Positions 43,031 through 52,567 of a stretch of 64,000 bases of DNA are shown here, one piece after another. Source of the DNA: Pseudomonas sp. Irchel s3h14. Lineage in GTDB: Bacteria > Pseudomonadota > Gammaproteobacteria > Pseudomonadales > Pseudomonadaceae. A model generated the notes under the pieces. The model was not told the origin of the DNA, searched no databases, and saw only the letters and a program-made list of their open reading frames with translations. How positions within the stretch are numbered: the first letter of the stretch is position 1; every line of letters starts with the position of its first letter. The position numbers and the translations under genes were made by a program. The stretch covers positions 1 through 64,000 of the forward strand of contig NZ_FYDJ01000008.1 of the NCBI RefSeq assembly GCF_900187425.1, read 5' to 3'.

Positions 43031-43466
43031 CCAACTCCGCCAGCCAAGGCTCGGCATCGGTTTCCGGCGTCACGCTTTCACTGGCGTCCAGACGCAGCAT
43101 GGGCAGGACTTCGCGCAGGCCCAGTTCGCCGAACAATTCACGCATTTGCTCGCCACCGCCGCAAAACGTGTCGCCGTAACTCGCATCACCCAGGCCAATC
43201 ACGGCGCCCGGCAAGCCACGCCAGGCAGCTGGTAACTGGTCGCGAATGGCGAAATACAACGGTTGCAGGTTGTCAGGCAACTCGCCCATGCCGGTGGTCG
43301 AGGTCACCGCCAGGAAGGCTTCGGGACCAAAAGCCTGAACATCGGCGAGGGTCGCACGCGGGTTGTGCCAGGTTTCGAAACCCGCAGCTTTTAAAATATT
43401 TGCGGCGTGGCGGGCGACTTCTTCAGCCGTGCCGTACACCGAGCCGGAAAGGATGGCGACTTTCAT
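43011..43466 (-). CDS. MioC/FldA-like flavodoxin
   Basis: A 151-aa FMN-binding electron carrier. The phosphate-binding loop is SGSVYGTAEEVA (about 6-17), the isoalloxazine loop region is TSTTGMGELP (about 55-64), and GLGDASYGDTFCGGG follows near 91-105. This is the MioC type rather than the long-chain flavodoxin. Its redox partner is unknown. Start ATG 43466; 18 further codons are open upstream but hydrophobic and without a ribosome-binding site. Confidence 0.88.
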   Translation of the reverse strand: MKVAILSGSVYGTAEEVARHAANILKAAGFETWHNPRATLADVQAFGPEAFLAVTSTTGMGELPDNLQPLYFAIRDQLPAAWRGLPGAVIGLGDASYGDTFCGGGEQMRELFGELGLREVLPMLRLDASESVTPETDAEPWLAELVSTLRG

Positions 43467-43620
43467 CAATCTGATCCTGAAGCTGAGTAAAAAGACGGGG
43501 GATATTAACAGCCGTGACAAAAAAGCTGCGATTGACTCTCAATTAACGCTGCTGACCAGTAGAAAGTTGTCAGTGTTCTTTTAGAATGCATCTCACAATC
43601 AAATTGGAAAGGACTCTCCG

Positions 43621-44097
43621 ATGATTAACGCCCAACTGCTGCAAATGGTGATCAACGCTTCCAACGACGGCATCGTGATTGCCGAAAAGGAAGGCGAGCA
43701 GGACAACATCCTGATTTACGTCAATCCGGCATTCGAACGCCTGACGGGTTACACCAGCGAAGAAATCCTCTACCAGGATTGCCGTTTTCTTCAGTCAGGG
43801 GACCGCGACCAGGAAGCTCTCCCGTTGATTCGCGAGGCGTTGAGCAGTGGCGGTTCCTGCCGGGAAATCCTCAGGAATTATCGCAAGGACGGCACGCCGT
43901 TCTGGAACGAGCTGTCCCTATCGACTGTGAATAACCCGGATGACGGACAGACTTATTTCATCGGTGTGCAGAAAGACGTCACCCTTCAGGTCAAGGCGCA
44001 GCAGCGAGTCGCGCAGTTGGAGGCGCAATTGGCTAAGGTCCAGACCGAGCTTGCCGCACTAAAAGCGACGAACGGCGAAAACCAAACCAAGAATTGA
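43621..44097 (+). CDS. Short LOV-domain blue-light photoreceptor
   Basis: A 158-aa single-domain LOV protein, like P. putida SB1-LOV and SB2-LOV. The photoactive cysteine is Cys54 in the core motif YQDCRFLQ (usual GxNCRFLQ, Gly and Asn replaced). Flavin-contact residues are in NYRKDGTPFWNEL (about 85-97) and YFIGVQKDVT (about 111-120). A C-terminal coiled coil (about 125-150, VAQLEAQLAKVQTELAALKA) should mediate dimers. Blue light forms a Cys54-FMN adduct that should change the partner surface. The next ORF starts at the base after its stop, and a litR-type gene lies opposite. The ribosome-binding site is AAAGGACTC. Confidence 0.93.
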   Translation: MINAQLLQMVINASNDGIVIAEKEGEQDNILIYVNPAFERLTGYTSEEILYQDCRFLQSGDRDQEALPLIREALSSGGSCREILRNYRKDGTPFWNELSLSTVNNPDDGQTYFIGVQKDVTLQVKAQQRVAQLEAQLAKVQTELAALKATNGENQTKN

Positions 44098-44757
44098 ATG
44101 TCATTAACTACAATCACCGGTGACTTTGTAAATTTTTCTGTCGAGCAGATCATGCAACGCGACGCACTCCTGACCCAGGATGAGCTGGATTTTATCCAGA
44201 AAATGCAACACAACCCGCAACTCAATGTGCGGGATGCGACGTCGAGCCTGCTCGTCAACGGCGGTTCACAGATTCGTGACCTGCTCACGCGCCTTGCCGC
44301 TCATGAGCAAGTCACCATTCAGGCCAACTTCGAAAATCAGCAAATGACCTTCCCGCTGCATTTGGTGGAAGACGAATTTCACGCAATGCATTTACGCCTC
44401 GGCGTCCCCAGCATCTATGAAGACGGACCGATGGTCCGGCCATGGCGCCTGGTACTCGAAGAACCGGTAGCGCTGGAAAATGCCAATGGCCAGCCCGGTA
44501 CCCTGTGGGTGCACGAAGTGTCGTTCAAAGGGGTCTTGCTGGAAGTTCGCAACAGGACCAAACCGCCCAAACATTTCGCCTTGTGGTTCAGCCCGTCTGG
44601 CTACGAGCGCATCGCGTTGCGCGGCACCTTCGAGAAAGAAACCGAGAGCGGCTTCTTTGCCTATCAGTTGAATCAGGGTGACAGGGACGAAACCGAGCGT
44701 CTGCGCCAATACATCCTCCAGCAACATCGGCTGACGCATCCGGCCATGCATCTCTGA
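44098..44757 (+). CDS. Uncharacterised protein co-transcribed with the LOV receptor (PilZ-like C-terminus)
   Basis: A 219-aa soluble protein that I do not recognise as a named family. Its ATG directly follows the LOV stop (TGAATG), so the two are co-translated. The N-terminus (1-75) is helical and polar; from about 80 a beta-rich part begins (VTIQANFENQQMTFPLHL), and about 138-205 resembles a PilZ barrel with VHEVSFKGVLLEV, where the usual [DN]xSxxG reads ExSxxG. A preserved c-di-GMP arginine motif is not clear. A role as LOV output or relay is inferred from context. It converges on litR with a one-base gap. Confidence 0.78.
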   Translation: MSLTTITGDFVNFSVEQIMQRDALLTQDELDFIQKMQHNPQLNVRDATSSLLVNGGSQIRDLLTRLAAHEQVTIQANFENQQMTFPLHLVEDEFHAMHLRLGVPSIYEDGPMVRPWRLVLEEPVALENANGQPGTLWVHEVSFKGVLLEVRNRTKPPKHFALWFSPSGYERIALRGTFEKETESGFFAYQLNQGDRDETERLRQYILQQHRLTHPAMHL

Positions 44758-44758
44758 T

Positions 44759-45718
44759 TCAAGTGTCCAGGTTGCCTGCCAGGAACTGTTTCAAACGCTG
44801 ACGGATGACCATTCCTTCGTTACCCAGACATCCAATCGACGATCCAGCCAGGCTCTCCTGCACCAGATCGGACGCATCCCCCGTCAGCATCAACTGACAA
44901 TCCAGGCTCAAGGCCAGGCGCTTCAATCGCCGTGGCAACTCGGGCGCAGGCGCGTGATTGGAAACCAGCACCAGCGCCTTCGGTTTGACTCTTTCGCAGA
45001 CCAAGGCCAATTCATCGAATGGCTGACCGATAGCCAACACTTGAATAGCCGAATCGACACTGCTCAGAAACAGTGCCGTTACCAGCACTTCGAGTTCACG
45101 ACACTGATCGTTGAGGGCGCAGACAATTACCCGTCGAGGCTGCAGGACACGCACCAGCAGCAGGCGTTGCAACACTCGAGAACGCAAAAAACCATCCAGG
45201 AAAAACCACTCGCTGGCCTGACCGAACGTTTCTTGGCGCTGCAGCAATTGCTTCCAGAGTGGAAGCAGAATGTCCTGAAACACGACAGTCAGGGGATAAC
45301 TGGAAAAGATCTGTCCATAGACCTGCTCCAGTTGAACCTCGTCAAAGGCATTCACAACTGCCTGAACTTGTTGCTGCCATTGCGTGTAGTCAGCTTGCAC
45401 GAGTTCATTCGGGATGATGTGCGACAGCGCCTGAAGCGGTGCAATCCTGGCCAGGATCTTGCCAACTTTACTGACAGCAACGCCGCGTTCGATCCAGCCA
45501 AGGATGCTGTGGACCTGATCGATATCGGTCATGGAATACAGTCGATGCCCACTTTCGGTGCGCGCGGGCTGTATCAGCCCATAGCGGCGTTCCCATGCAC
45601 GTAGCGTGACCGGGTTGACCCCTGTCAGGCGCGCCACTTCGCGTATCGGAAACAGTTCTTCCTGCTCGAGTGGAAGACAGGGCTGCAATCCAGGAACAAC
45701 GTCAGTCAGGACAGGCAT
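44759..45718 (-). CDS. litR: MerR-family LitR/CarH-like light-responsive regulator (class II, cobalamin-independent)
   Basis: A 319-aa regulator with an N-terminal MerR winged helix (about 23-90: FPIREVARLTGVNPVTLRA, WERRYGLI, GHRLYSMTDI) and a C-terminal region arranged like the B12-binding domain of CarH (about 190-300). The axial-ligand histidine of cobalamin proteins (xxH in the GxxH-type loop) is not present: the equivalent loop reads ALNDQCRELE. P. putida class II LitR proteins (PplR1-3) also lack B12 dependence and take their light signal from adjacent LOV proteins. The start coincides with a LitR-type DNA box, suggesting autoregulation. No clear ribosome-binding site is seen. Confidence 0.88.
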   Translation of the reverse strand: MPVLTDVVPGLQPCLPLEQEELFPIREVARLTGVNPVTLRAWERRYGLIQPARTESGHRLYSMTDIDQVHSILGWIERGVAVSKVGKILARIAPLQALSHIIPNELVQADYTQWQQQVQAVVNAFDEVQLEQVYGQIFSSYPLTVVFQDILLPLWKQLLQRQETFGQASEWFFLDGFLRSRVLQRLLLVRVLQPRRVIVCALNDQCRELEVLVTALFLSSVDSAIQVLAIGQPFDELALVCERVKPKALVLVSNHAPAPELPRRLKRLALSLDCQLMLTGDASDLVQESLAGSSIGCLGNEGMVIRQRLKQFLAGNLDT

Positions 45719-45742
45719 TTTATAATTCTACGTCCATGTATA
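45719..45742. promoter_or_regulatory. PplR/LitR-type operator at the litR start
   Basis: TTTATA-N12-TGTATA. The published P. putida PplR1 box (from memory) is T(G/A)TACA-N12-TGTA(C/T)A. The right half fits fully, the left half four of six, and the 12-base spacer fits exactly. It adjoins the litR ATG and faces the divergent ABM-fol genes, as expected for a light-regulated divergent promoter. Confidence 0.6.
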
Positions 45743-45929
45743 AATTGGATCCCATTCTACCTCCCCTCCCCCCATACCATTCAAGATGCTGATGGCGACA
45801 AATATCACTGACGTTCCAGGCAGAATCAGGAATAATCCTTGCTTGTTCCAAGACGCAGCCCACCACCCCGGCGCTGCGCCTGGCGAAACTCCCATCCGGA
45901 GCGACGCAATTGTCATACGGAGATACACA

Positions 45930-46508
45930 ATGTCTACCTCACCCGTCACGCTGATGGTTGCGCGCCGCGTCGCCGATGGGCGTTATCAAGACCTGATCGC
46001 CTGGTTACGCGAAGGCGAACAACTGGCCACCGATTTTCCCGGTTATCTCGGCTCTGGCGTGCTCGCTCCGCCGCCCGACGATGACGAATTCCAGATTATT
46101 TTCCGCTTCGCCGACGAGCAGACTTTGCACGCCTGGGAGCATTCCGCCTCGCGCACCGCCTGGCTGGCACGCGGCAGTGACTTGTTTGCCCATCCAACAG
46201 AACATCGTGTCAGCGGCATCGAAGGCTGGTTCGGCGCGACCGGCCAGCGCCCACCACGCTGGAAACAGGCCGTGGCGATCTGGTTGGCATTCTTTCCGGT
46301 TTCCCTGCTGTTCAACGTTGTCCTCGAGCCGTTGCTGAGCGACATGGGCCTGCTGAGCCGGGTGTTCATCAGTACCTTGTGCCTGACCCCGCTGATGGTC
46401 TACTTCTTCATTCCACTGTCGACCCGCCTGCTGGCCAGCTGGCTGAACAGCGCGACACCACGGCCATTGCCCGCTACACCCTCCCCCCAAAATCACCGAT
46501 CTCTGTAG
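45930..46508 (+). CDS. Antibiotic-biosynthesis-monooxygenase (ABM) domain membrane protein
   Basis: A 192-aa protein. The N-terminal 100 residues are an ABM dimeric ferredoxin-like fold (VTLMVARRVADGRYQDLIAWL, FPGYLGSGVL, FQIIFRFAD). Two hydrophobic helices follow (about 112-132 and 142-164), which anchor it in the inner membrane. ABM plus two helices is a recognised bacterial arrangement of unknown function. It is the first gene opposite litR. The stop codon (TAG) lies inside the arm of a REPIN, so the last residues could have been altered by its insertion. The ribosome-binding site is ACGGAGAT. Confidence 0.85.
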   Translation: MSTSPVTLMVARRVADGRYQDLIAWLREGEQLATDFPGYLGSGVLAPPPDDDEFQIIFRFADEQTLHAWEHSASRTAWLARGSDLFAHPTEHRVSGIEGWFGATGQRPPRWKQAVAIWLAFFPVSLLFNVVLEPLLSDMGLLSRVFISTLCLTPLMVYFFIPLSTRLLASWLNSATPRPLPATPSPQNHRSL

Positions 46509-46593
46509 GAGCGAGGCTTGCCCGCGAATGGGGCAACGCGGTCCGTCTGTCAAACCGCGTCATCGTTCTTCGCGGGCAAGCCTCGCTCCTACA
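46504..46593. repeat. REPIN-type element overlapping the ABM stop codon
   Basis: Perfect 25-base arms (46504-46528 and 46569-46593, TGTAGGAGCGAGGCTTGCCC...) with a 40-base centre. The upstream gene's TAG stop is part of the first arm. Same REP core type as the copies at 3925 and 26400, with a GAGGC variant. Confidence 0.93.
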
Positions 46594-46659
46594 AAGGCCC
46601 ATAGGTGAACAACTCCTGTCGCTGGTATAGTTTTGCTCTTACCGCGACGCGAGCCGTTC

Positions 46660-47370
46660 ATGACCTCTTTCGTAGCCCCGATCCTCATCACCGGTGCCGG
46701 CCAACGTGTTGGCCTGCACTGCGCGCAGCGTTTGCTCGAGGATGGCCAGCCGGTGATCTTCAGCTACCGCAGTGAACGCCCCGGCGTGCAAACCCTGCGC
46801 GACCTGGGGGCGACCGCGGTATTTGCCGACTTCTCCACTGAAGCCGGAATCTTCGCGTTCATCAGCGAACTGAAAAACCACACCGACAGCCTGCGGGCGA
46901 TTGTCCATAACGCCTCCGAATGGCTGGCCGAAACCCCGGACACCGACGCCACTGCCTTCACCCGCATGTTCAACGTCCACATGCTGGCGCCCTACCTGAT
47001 CAATCTGCATTGTGCCGACTTGCTGCAACGCTCAAGCCCCGCCGACATCGTGCACATCAGCGACGACGTGACCCGCAGGGGCAGCAGCAAGCACATTGGC
47101 TACTGCGCCAGCAAAGCCGGGCTCGACAGCCTCACCTTGTCCTTCGCCGCGAAATACGCGCCGACAATCAAGGTCAACGGTATCGCGCCAGCCCTGCTAA
47201 TGTTCAACCCCGACGACGACGCGGCGTACCGCGCCAAGGCACTGGCCAAGTCCGCGCTGGGTATCGAACCTGGCTGCGAAGTGATCTACCAGAGCCTGCG
47301 TTATTTGCTCGACAACCCTTATGTCACCGGCACGACCCTGACCGTCAACGGCGGACGGCACATCAAATAA
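46660..47370 (+). CDS. folM: Dihydromonapterin reductase FolM
   Basis: A 236-aa SDR that reduces dihydromonapterin to tetrahydromonapterin. Close to remembered E. coli Fol[14 protein letters not shown] at the start, [35 protein letters not shown], then [20 protein letters not shown] with catalytic Tyr-Lys, and VNGGRHIK at the end. It groups with folE and folX, which make the pterin it reduces. Start ATG 46660; nine more codons are open upstream. Product is a likely cofactor for phenylalanine hydroxylase or for flavoprotein-antenna chemistry. Confidence 0.93.
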   Translation: MTSFVAPILITGAGQRVGLHCAQRLLEDGQPVIFSYRSERPGVQTLRDLGATAVFADFSTEAGIFAFISELKNHTDSLRAIVHNASEWLAETPDTDATAFTRMFNVHMLAPYLINLHCADLLQRSSPADIVHISDDVTRRGSSKHIGYCASKAGLDSLTLSFAAKYAPTIKVNGIAPALLMFNPDDDAAYRAKALAKSALGIEPGCEVIYQSLRYLLDNPYVTGTTLTVNGGRHIK

Positions 47371-47392
47371 GCGGCCCCCGCGAGGATGTTCC

Positions 47393-47968
47393 ATGACGTT
47401 ATCCCTGCCCCAGAACGCCCTGTCCCAGAGCTATCGCGAGATCCTCATCGGCCTCGGTGAAAACCCCGACCGCGAGGGTCTGCAAGACACCCCGGCTCGC
47501 GCGGCAAAAGCCATGCAGTACCTCTGCCATGGTTATGAGCAAAGTGTCGAAGAGATCGTCAACGGCGCACTGTTCGCTTCCGACAACGATGAAATGATCA
47601 TCGTCGACAACATCGAGCTGTACTCGCTCTGCGAACATCACATGCTGCCCTTCATCGGCAAGGCGCATGTGGCTTATATTCCAACGGGCAAGGTGCTGGG
47701 CCTGTCGAAGATTGCGCGACTGGTGGACATGTTCGCCCGTCGCCTGCAAATCCAGGAAAACCTCACCCGGCAAATCGCCGAAGCGGTACAGCAAGTGACC
47801 GGTGCGGCAGGCGTCGCGGTGGTCATCGAAGCCAAGCACATGTGCATGATGATGCGCGGCGTCGAGAAACAGAATTCGACCATGAACACCTCGGTGATGC
47901 TCGGCGCCTTCCGCGATTCGAGCAACACCCGCCAGGAGTTCCTGCAATTGATTGGACGGAGCAAGTAG
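47393..47968 (+). CDS. folE: GTP cyclohydrolase I
   Basis: A 191-aa enzyme that converts GTP to 7,8-dihydroneopterin triphosphate. Zinc ligands lie in [13 protein letters not shown] (Cys, His) and in [11 protein letters not shown] (second Cys), and catalytic residues in [20 protein letters not shown]. Length is on the short side for GCH-I but complete. It sits between folM and folX. P. putida folE has been reported light-inducible, which fits its placement beside litR. This may be a second folE paralogue besides the folate housekeeping copy. Confidence 0.95.
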   Translation: MTLSLPQNALSQSYREILIGLGENPDREGLQDTPARAAKAMQYLCHGYEQSVEEIVNGALFASDNDEMIIVDNIELYSLCEHHMLPFIGKAHVAYIPTGKVLGLSKIARLVDMFARRLQIQENLTRQIAEAVQQVTGAAGVAVVIEAKHMCMMMRGVEKQNSTMNTSVMLGAFRDSSNTRQEFLQLIGRSK

Positions 47969-47970
47969 CA

Positions 47971-48342
47971 ATGCCACAACTTCAACCAGGAACGGCACGC
48001 ATCCGGGTCAAGAATCTGTGCCTGCGGACCTTCATCGGGATCAACGAGGATGAAATCCTCAACAAGCAGGATGTGCAGATCAACCTGACCATCCTGTATG
48101 CCGCTCAGGAAGCGGTGCGTGACAACGACATCGATCACGCGCTGAACTACCGCACCATCACCAAGGCGATCATCGCCCACGTGGAGGGTAATCGCTTCGC
48201 CCTGCTCGAGCGCCTGACTCAGGAAATTCTCGATCTGGTCATGGCCAACGAGTCGGTGTTGTACGCCGAAGTCGAAGTCGACAAGCCCCACGCCCTGCGA
48301 TTCGCCGAGTCGGTGTCTATTACGCTTGCAGCAAGCCGCTGA
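47971..48342 (+). CDS. folX: Dihydroneopterin triphosphate 2'-epimerase FolX
   Basis: A 123-aa dihydroneopterin aldolase-family protein that epimerises dihydroneopterin triphosphate to dihydromonapterin triphosphate. Very close to remembered E. coli Fol[42 protein letters not shown] (split) and [18 protein letters not shown]. It begins two bases after folE. With FolE and FolM it completes the route GTP to tetrahydromonapterin. The open frame upstream of ATG 47971 lies within folE. Confidence 0.95.
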   Translation: MPQLQPGTARIRVKNLCLRTFIGINEDEILNKQDVQINLTILYAAQEAVRDNDIDHALNYRTITKAIIAHVEGNRFALLERLTQEILDLVMANESVLYAEVEVDKPHALRFAESVSITLAASR

Positions 48343-48409
48343 CCGCGTCTGGCGCATTGCTCGTCAGACTTTTATCATCCGCGCACGATTTGATTGCACA
48401 GAGCCCGCC

Positions 48410-48706
48410 ATGAACGATCAACAACGCCTGGAACTCGAAGCCGCCGCCTTTCGCCGGCTGGTCGCCCACCTGGACAGCCGCAAGGATGTGCAGAACATCG
48501 ACCTGATGAACCTCTCCGGTTTCTGCCGTAACTGCTTGTCCAAGTGGTACAAGGCCGCTGCCGACGAACGCCAGATCGAGGTCAGCCTCGATGATGCCCG
48601 CGAAGTGGTTTACGGCATGCCGTACGCCGAGTGGAAAGCCCAATACCAGCAAGAAGCCAACGCCGAACAACAAGCGGCGTTCGCCAAAGGAAAACCCAAT
48701 GAGTGA
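48410..48706 (+). CDS. DUF1244 domain protein
   Basis: A 98-aa small soluble protein with the conserved core LMNLSGFCRNCLSKWYKAAADERQIEVS (split at CRNCL); the two cysteines suggest metal binding. The C-terminal 20 residues are Gln/Ala-rich. DUF1244 occurs in many proteobacteria without an assigned role. The gene overlaps the HopJ-like gene by eight bases and begins 67 bases after folX, so it may share its transcript. Start ATG 48410. Confidence 0.87.
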   Translation: MNDQQRLELEAAAFRRLVAHLDSRKDVQNIDLMNLSGFCRNCLSKWYKAAADERQIEVSLDDAREVVYGMPYAEWKAQYQQEANAEQQAAFAKGKPNE

Positions 48707-49037
48707 TTTGAACACCCTGCGCGCCAGCCTCAAGAGCGGCGAACACGTTTTTGCCGACACCCTGGCCTTCATCGCCGCCGGCTACGACTATCAGCCTCAG
48801 GCTTTCAACAACGGCGGCGTGGAAAACGCAGCCGGGCAGAACGAAGGTTCGTGCAAGACATTGGGTCTGGCGCTGCTGGAAGGCTTGAGTGATGAAGAAG
48901 CGCTGTTGGCGTTCGGCGAGCATTACCGTTCGGTGGTGGCCACGCCTGGAGGCAGCGATCACGGCAATATCCGCGCGCTGATTGCTCATGGATTGGCCGG
49001 TGTGAAGTTCTCGCAGCAACCGCTGACTCGCCGCTGA
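48699..49037 (+). CDS. HopJ-family protein
   Basis: A 112-aa protein of the HopJ type III effector family (PF08888), which is also common in bacteria without type III secretion, so a virulence role should not be assumed. Conserved sequence: ADTLAFIAAGYDYQPQAFNNG, QNEGSCKTLGLALL, LLAFGEHYRSV and PGGSDHGNIRAL. It starts within the last codons of the DUF1244 gene (AATGAGTGA). Function is unknown. Confidence 0.87.
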   Translation: MSDLNTLRASLKSGEHVFADTLAFIAAGYDYQPQAFNNGGVENAAGQNEGSCKTLGLALLEGLSDEEALLAFGEHYRSVVATPGGSDHGNIRALIAHGLAGVKFSQQPLTRR

Positions 49038-49160
49038 TTCAACACCTTCCAAACACATCCCGACTTTTAAGATTGACCCGGCAACTTTATTTCGTTTGCC
49101 GGGCACCGCTGCTCACGGCTTAGATAAAAAGAAGCATCCCTTCTTCAGAGTCGGTCACCC

Positions 49161-50411
49161 ATGAGCAGCGAAACCATCAGCCAGTCGATCAACATCGTTC
49201 ATCCGGTCACACTCAGCCACGGCAAAAATGCCGAGGTGTGGGACACCGATGGCAAACGCTACATCGACTTCGTCGGTGGCATCGGTGTACTGAACCTCGG
49301 CCATTGCCATCCGCGCATCGTCGAGGCCATTCGCGAACAAGCCACTCGGCTGACCCACTACGCGTTCAACGCCGCCCCGCATGCGCCCTACATCGAACTG
49401 ATGGATCGTCTCACCGCGTTTATTCCGGTGGACTACCCGGTCAGCGGCATGCTCACCAACAGCGGCGCGGAAGCGGCGGAAAACGCCCTGAAGATCGTCC
49501 GTGGCGCCACCGGTCGCACGGCCGTCATCGCCTTCGACGGCGCCTTCCATGGCCGCACCCTCGCCACGCTCAACCTCAACGGCAAAGTCGCGCCCTACAA
49601 ACAGAAAGTCGGCGTGCTGCCCGGTCCGGTTTTTCACCTGCCCTTCCCGAGCAAGGACAACGGCGTGACCTGCGCCGAGGCATTGAAGGCCATGGACCGG
49701 CTGTTCAGCGTCGAGATCGACGTCGATGACGTCGCCTGTTTCATCGTCGAACCGGTGCAGGGCGAATCGGGCTTCCTGACGCTGGACGTAGAGTTCGCCC
49801 AGGCGCTGCGCCGCTTCTGTGATGAAAAGAACATCCTGTTGATCGCTGATGAAATCCAGTCCGGCTTCGGTCGCACCGGCCAGCGTTTTGCGTTTTCGCG
49901 ACTGGGCATTGAGCCGGACCTGATTCTGCTGGGTAAAAGCATCGCCGGCGGCGTGCCGCTGGGTGCGGTGGTCGGGCGCAAGTCGCTGCTCGACACCTTG
50001 CCCAAGGGCGGACTGGGCGGCACCTATTCGGGCAATCCCATCGCCTGCGCCGCGGCACTGGCAACCCTGGACGAGATGACCGATGCGAACCTGCACGCCT
50101 GGGGCGCGCAACAGGAAGAAGCGATTGTCAGCCGTTACCAATCCTGGCGCACCCGCAAGCTGTCGCCGTATCTGGGCCGCTTGACCGGCGTCGGTGCGAT
50201 GCGCGGCATCGAGCTGACCAATGCCGACGGCACACCGGCCTCGGCGCAATTGACGCAGCTGCTGGCGCTGGCGCGAGACGCGGGTTTACTGCTGATGCCC
50301 AGCGGCAAGTCGCGCCACATCATTCGGCTTTTGGCGCCGTTGACCACTGAGGCTTCGGTGCTGGAGGAAGGGCTGGATATTCTTGAGGCGTGCTTCGCAA
50401 AACTGTCCTGA
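49161..50411 (+). CDS. Class III aminotransferase (4-aminobutyrate/2-aminoadipate type)
   Basis: A 416-aa PLP enzyme. The cofactor lysine is in LLGKSIAGGVPLG (about 258), the phosphate/ring motifs are TNSGAEAAENALKI, FDGAFHGRTLATLNLNG (split), EPVQGESGF and LLIADEIQSGFGRTG. Length and sequence match the GABA transaminase subgroup; a P. putida homologue of similar length has been reported as a 2-aminoadipate aminotransferase in lysine catabolism (from memory). No dehydrogenase partner such as gabD is adjacent. It is monocistronic with a strong terminator. Confidence 0.88.
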   Translation: MSSETISQSINIVHPVTLSHGKNAEVWDTDGKRYIDFVGGIGVLNLGHCHPRIVEAIREQATRLTHYAFNAAPHAPYIELMDRLTAFIPVDYPVSGMLTNSGAEAAENALKIVRGATGRTAVIAFDGAFHGRTLATLNLNGKVAPYKQKVGVLPGPVFHLPFPSKDNGVTCAEALKAMDRLFSVEIDVDDVACFIVEPVQGESGFLTLDVEFAQALRRFCDEKNILLIADEIQSGFGRTGQRFAFSRLGIEPDLILLGKSIAGGVPLGAVVGRKSLLDTLPKGGLGGTYSGNPIACAAALATLDEMTDANLHAWGAQQEEAIVSRYQSWRTRKLSPYLGRLTGVGAMRGIELTNADGTPASAQLTQLLALARDAGLLLMPSGKSRHIIRLLAPLTTEASVLEEGLDILEACFAKLS

Positions 50412-50431
50412 CAATATGAATCTGGGCGCAC

Positions 50432-50459
50432 AAAAAAACCGGCCGAGGCCGGTTTTTTT
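50432..50459. terminator. Bidirectional terminator between aminotransferase and trxB
   Basis: AAAAAAACCGGCC-GA-GGCCGGTTTTTTT: GC stem flanked by A and T runs on the two sides. It stops the aminotransferase on the plus strand and trxB on the minus strand. Confidence 0.93.
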
Positions 50460-50478
50460 GCTTTCTACAGAATCAGAA

Positions 50479-51750
<1,272 letters not shown>

Positions 51751-52503
51751 ATGCCCGCCCCCGTTCTGTCCGGCCCGCAATACCTGCGCGAAGGCCTCAA
51801 GCTGGTCCTGAGCCCAAGCCTGCGTTTGTTCGTGCTGTTGCCGCTGGTGATCAACCTGGTGCTGTTCGTCGGATTGATCTACCTGGCCAGCCATCAATTC
51901 AGCCTGTGGGTCGATACGTTGATGCCGTCCCTGCCCGACTGGCTGAGTTTTCTCAGTTATGTCCTCTGGCCGTTGTTCGTGGTGCTGGTGGTGTTTATGG
52001 TGTTTTTCACCTTCACCATGCTGGCCAACATCATCGCTGCGCCCTTTAACGGCTTCCTCGCGGAGAAAGTCGAAGTGGTGGTGCGTGGCACCGACGACTT
52101 CCCGTCCTTCAGCTGGGGCGAGCTGATCGAAATGATCCCCCGCACCCTGGCCCGGGAGATGCGCAAGCTCGGCTACTTCCTGCCGCGCGCCATCGGGTTG
52201 TTCATTCTCTCGTTCATTCCGGTGCTGAACATCATCGCTGCGCCACTGTGGCTGCTGTTCGGGGTGTGGATGATGGCGATCCAATACATCGACTACCCGG
52301 CGGATAACCACAAACTCGGCTGGAACGAGATGCTCGCCTGGCTGCGCGAGAAGCGCTGGCAGAGCATGAGTTTCGGCGGCAGTGTTTATCTGGTGCTGCT
52401 GATTCCGGTGGTCAACATCCTGATGATGCCGGCCGCCGTGGCGGGTGCGACCTTGTTCTGGGTACGTGAACGCGGCGCGGAAAACCTGGTGACCCAGCGC
52501 TGA
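51751..52503 (+). CDS. cysZ: Sulfate transporter CysZ
   Basis: A 250-aa inner-membrane protein with helices at about 27-50, 65-90, 145-170 and 205-235. The family motif [23 protein letters not shown] and [22 protein letters not shown] are present (quoted in parts). It supplies sulfate for the cysDNC steps found 8 kb downstream. The start at 51751 follows GGAGCACGTT; the open frame further upstream is not like the family. Confidence 0.93.
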   Translation: MPAPVLSGPQYLREGLKLVLSPSLRLFVLLPLVINLVLFVGLIYLASHQFSLWVDTLMPSLPDWLSFLSYVLWPLFVVLVVFMVFFTFTMLANIIAAPFNGFLAEKVEVVVRGTDDFPSFSWGELIEMIPRTLAREMRKLGYFLPRAIGLFILSFIPVLNIIAAPLWLLFGVWMMAIQYIDYPADNHKLGWNEMLAWLREKRWQSMSFGGSVYLVLLIPVVNILMMPAAVAGATLFWVRERGAENLVTQR

Positions 52504-52567
52504 CCCGGTCACAAATCCATCATCCCACCGTCACACTGACGACATGGCCTCAGCCGACACTGAGGTC

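Noticed and set aside
48699..49037. Type III secretion effector (HopJ name)
   Set aside because: The family is widespread in bacteria without type III secretion and no secretion genes or hrp box are present, so no virulence claim is made.
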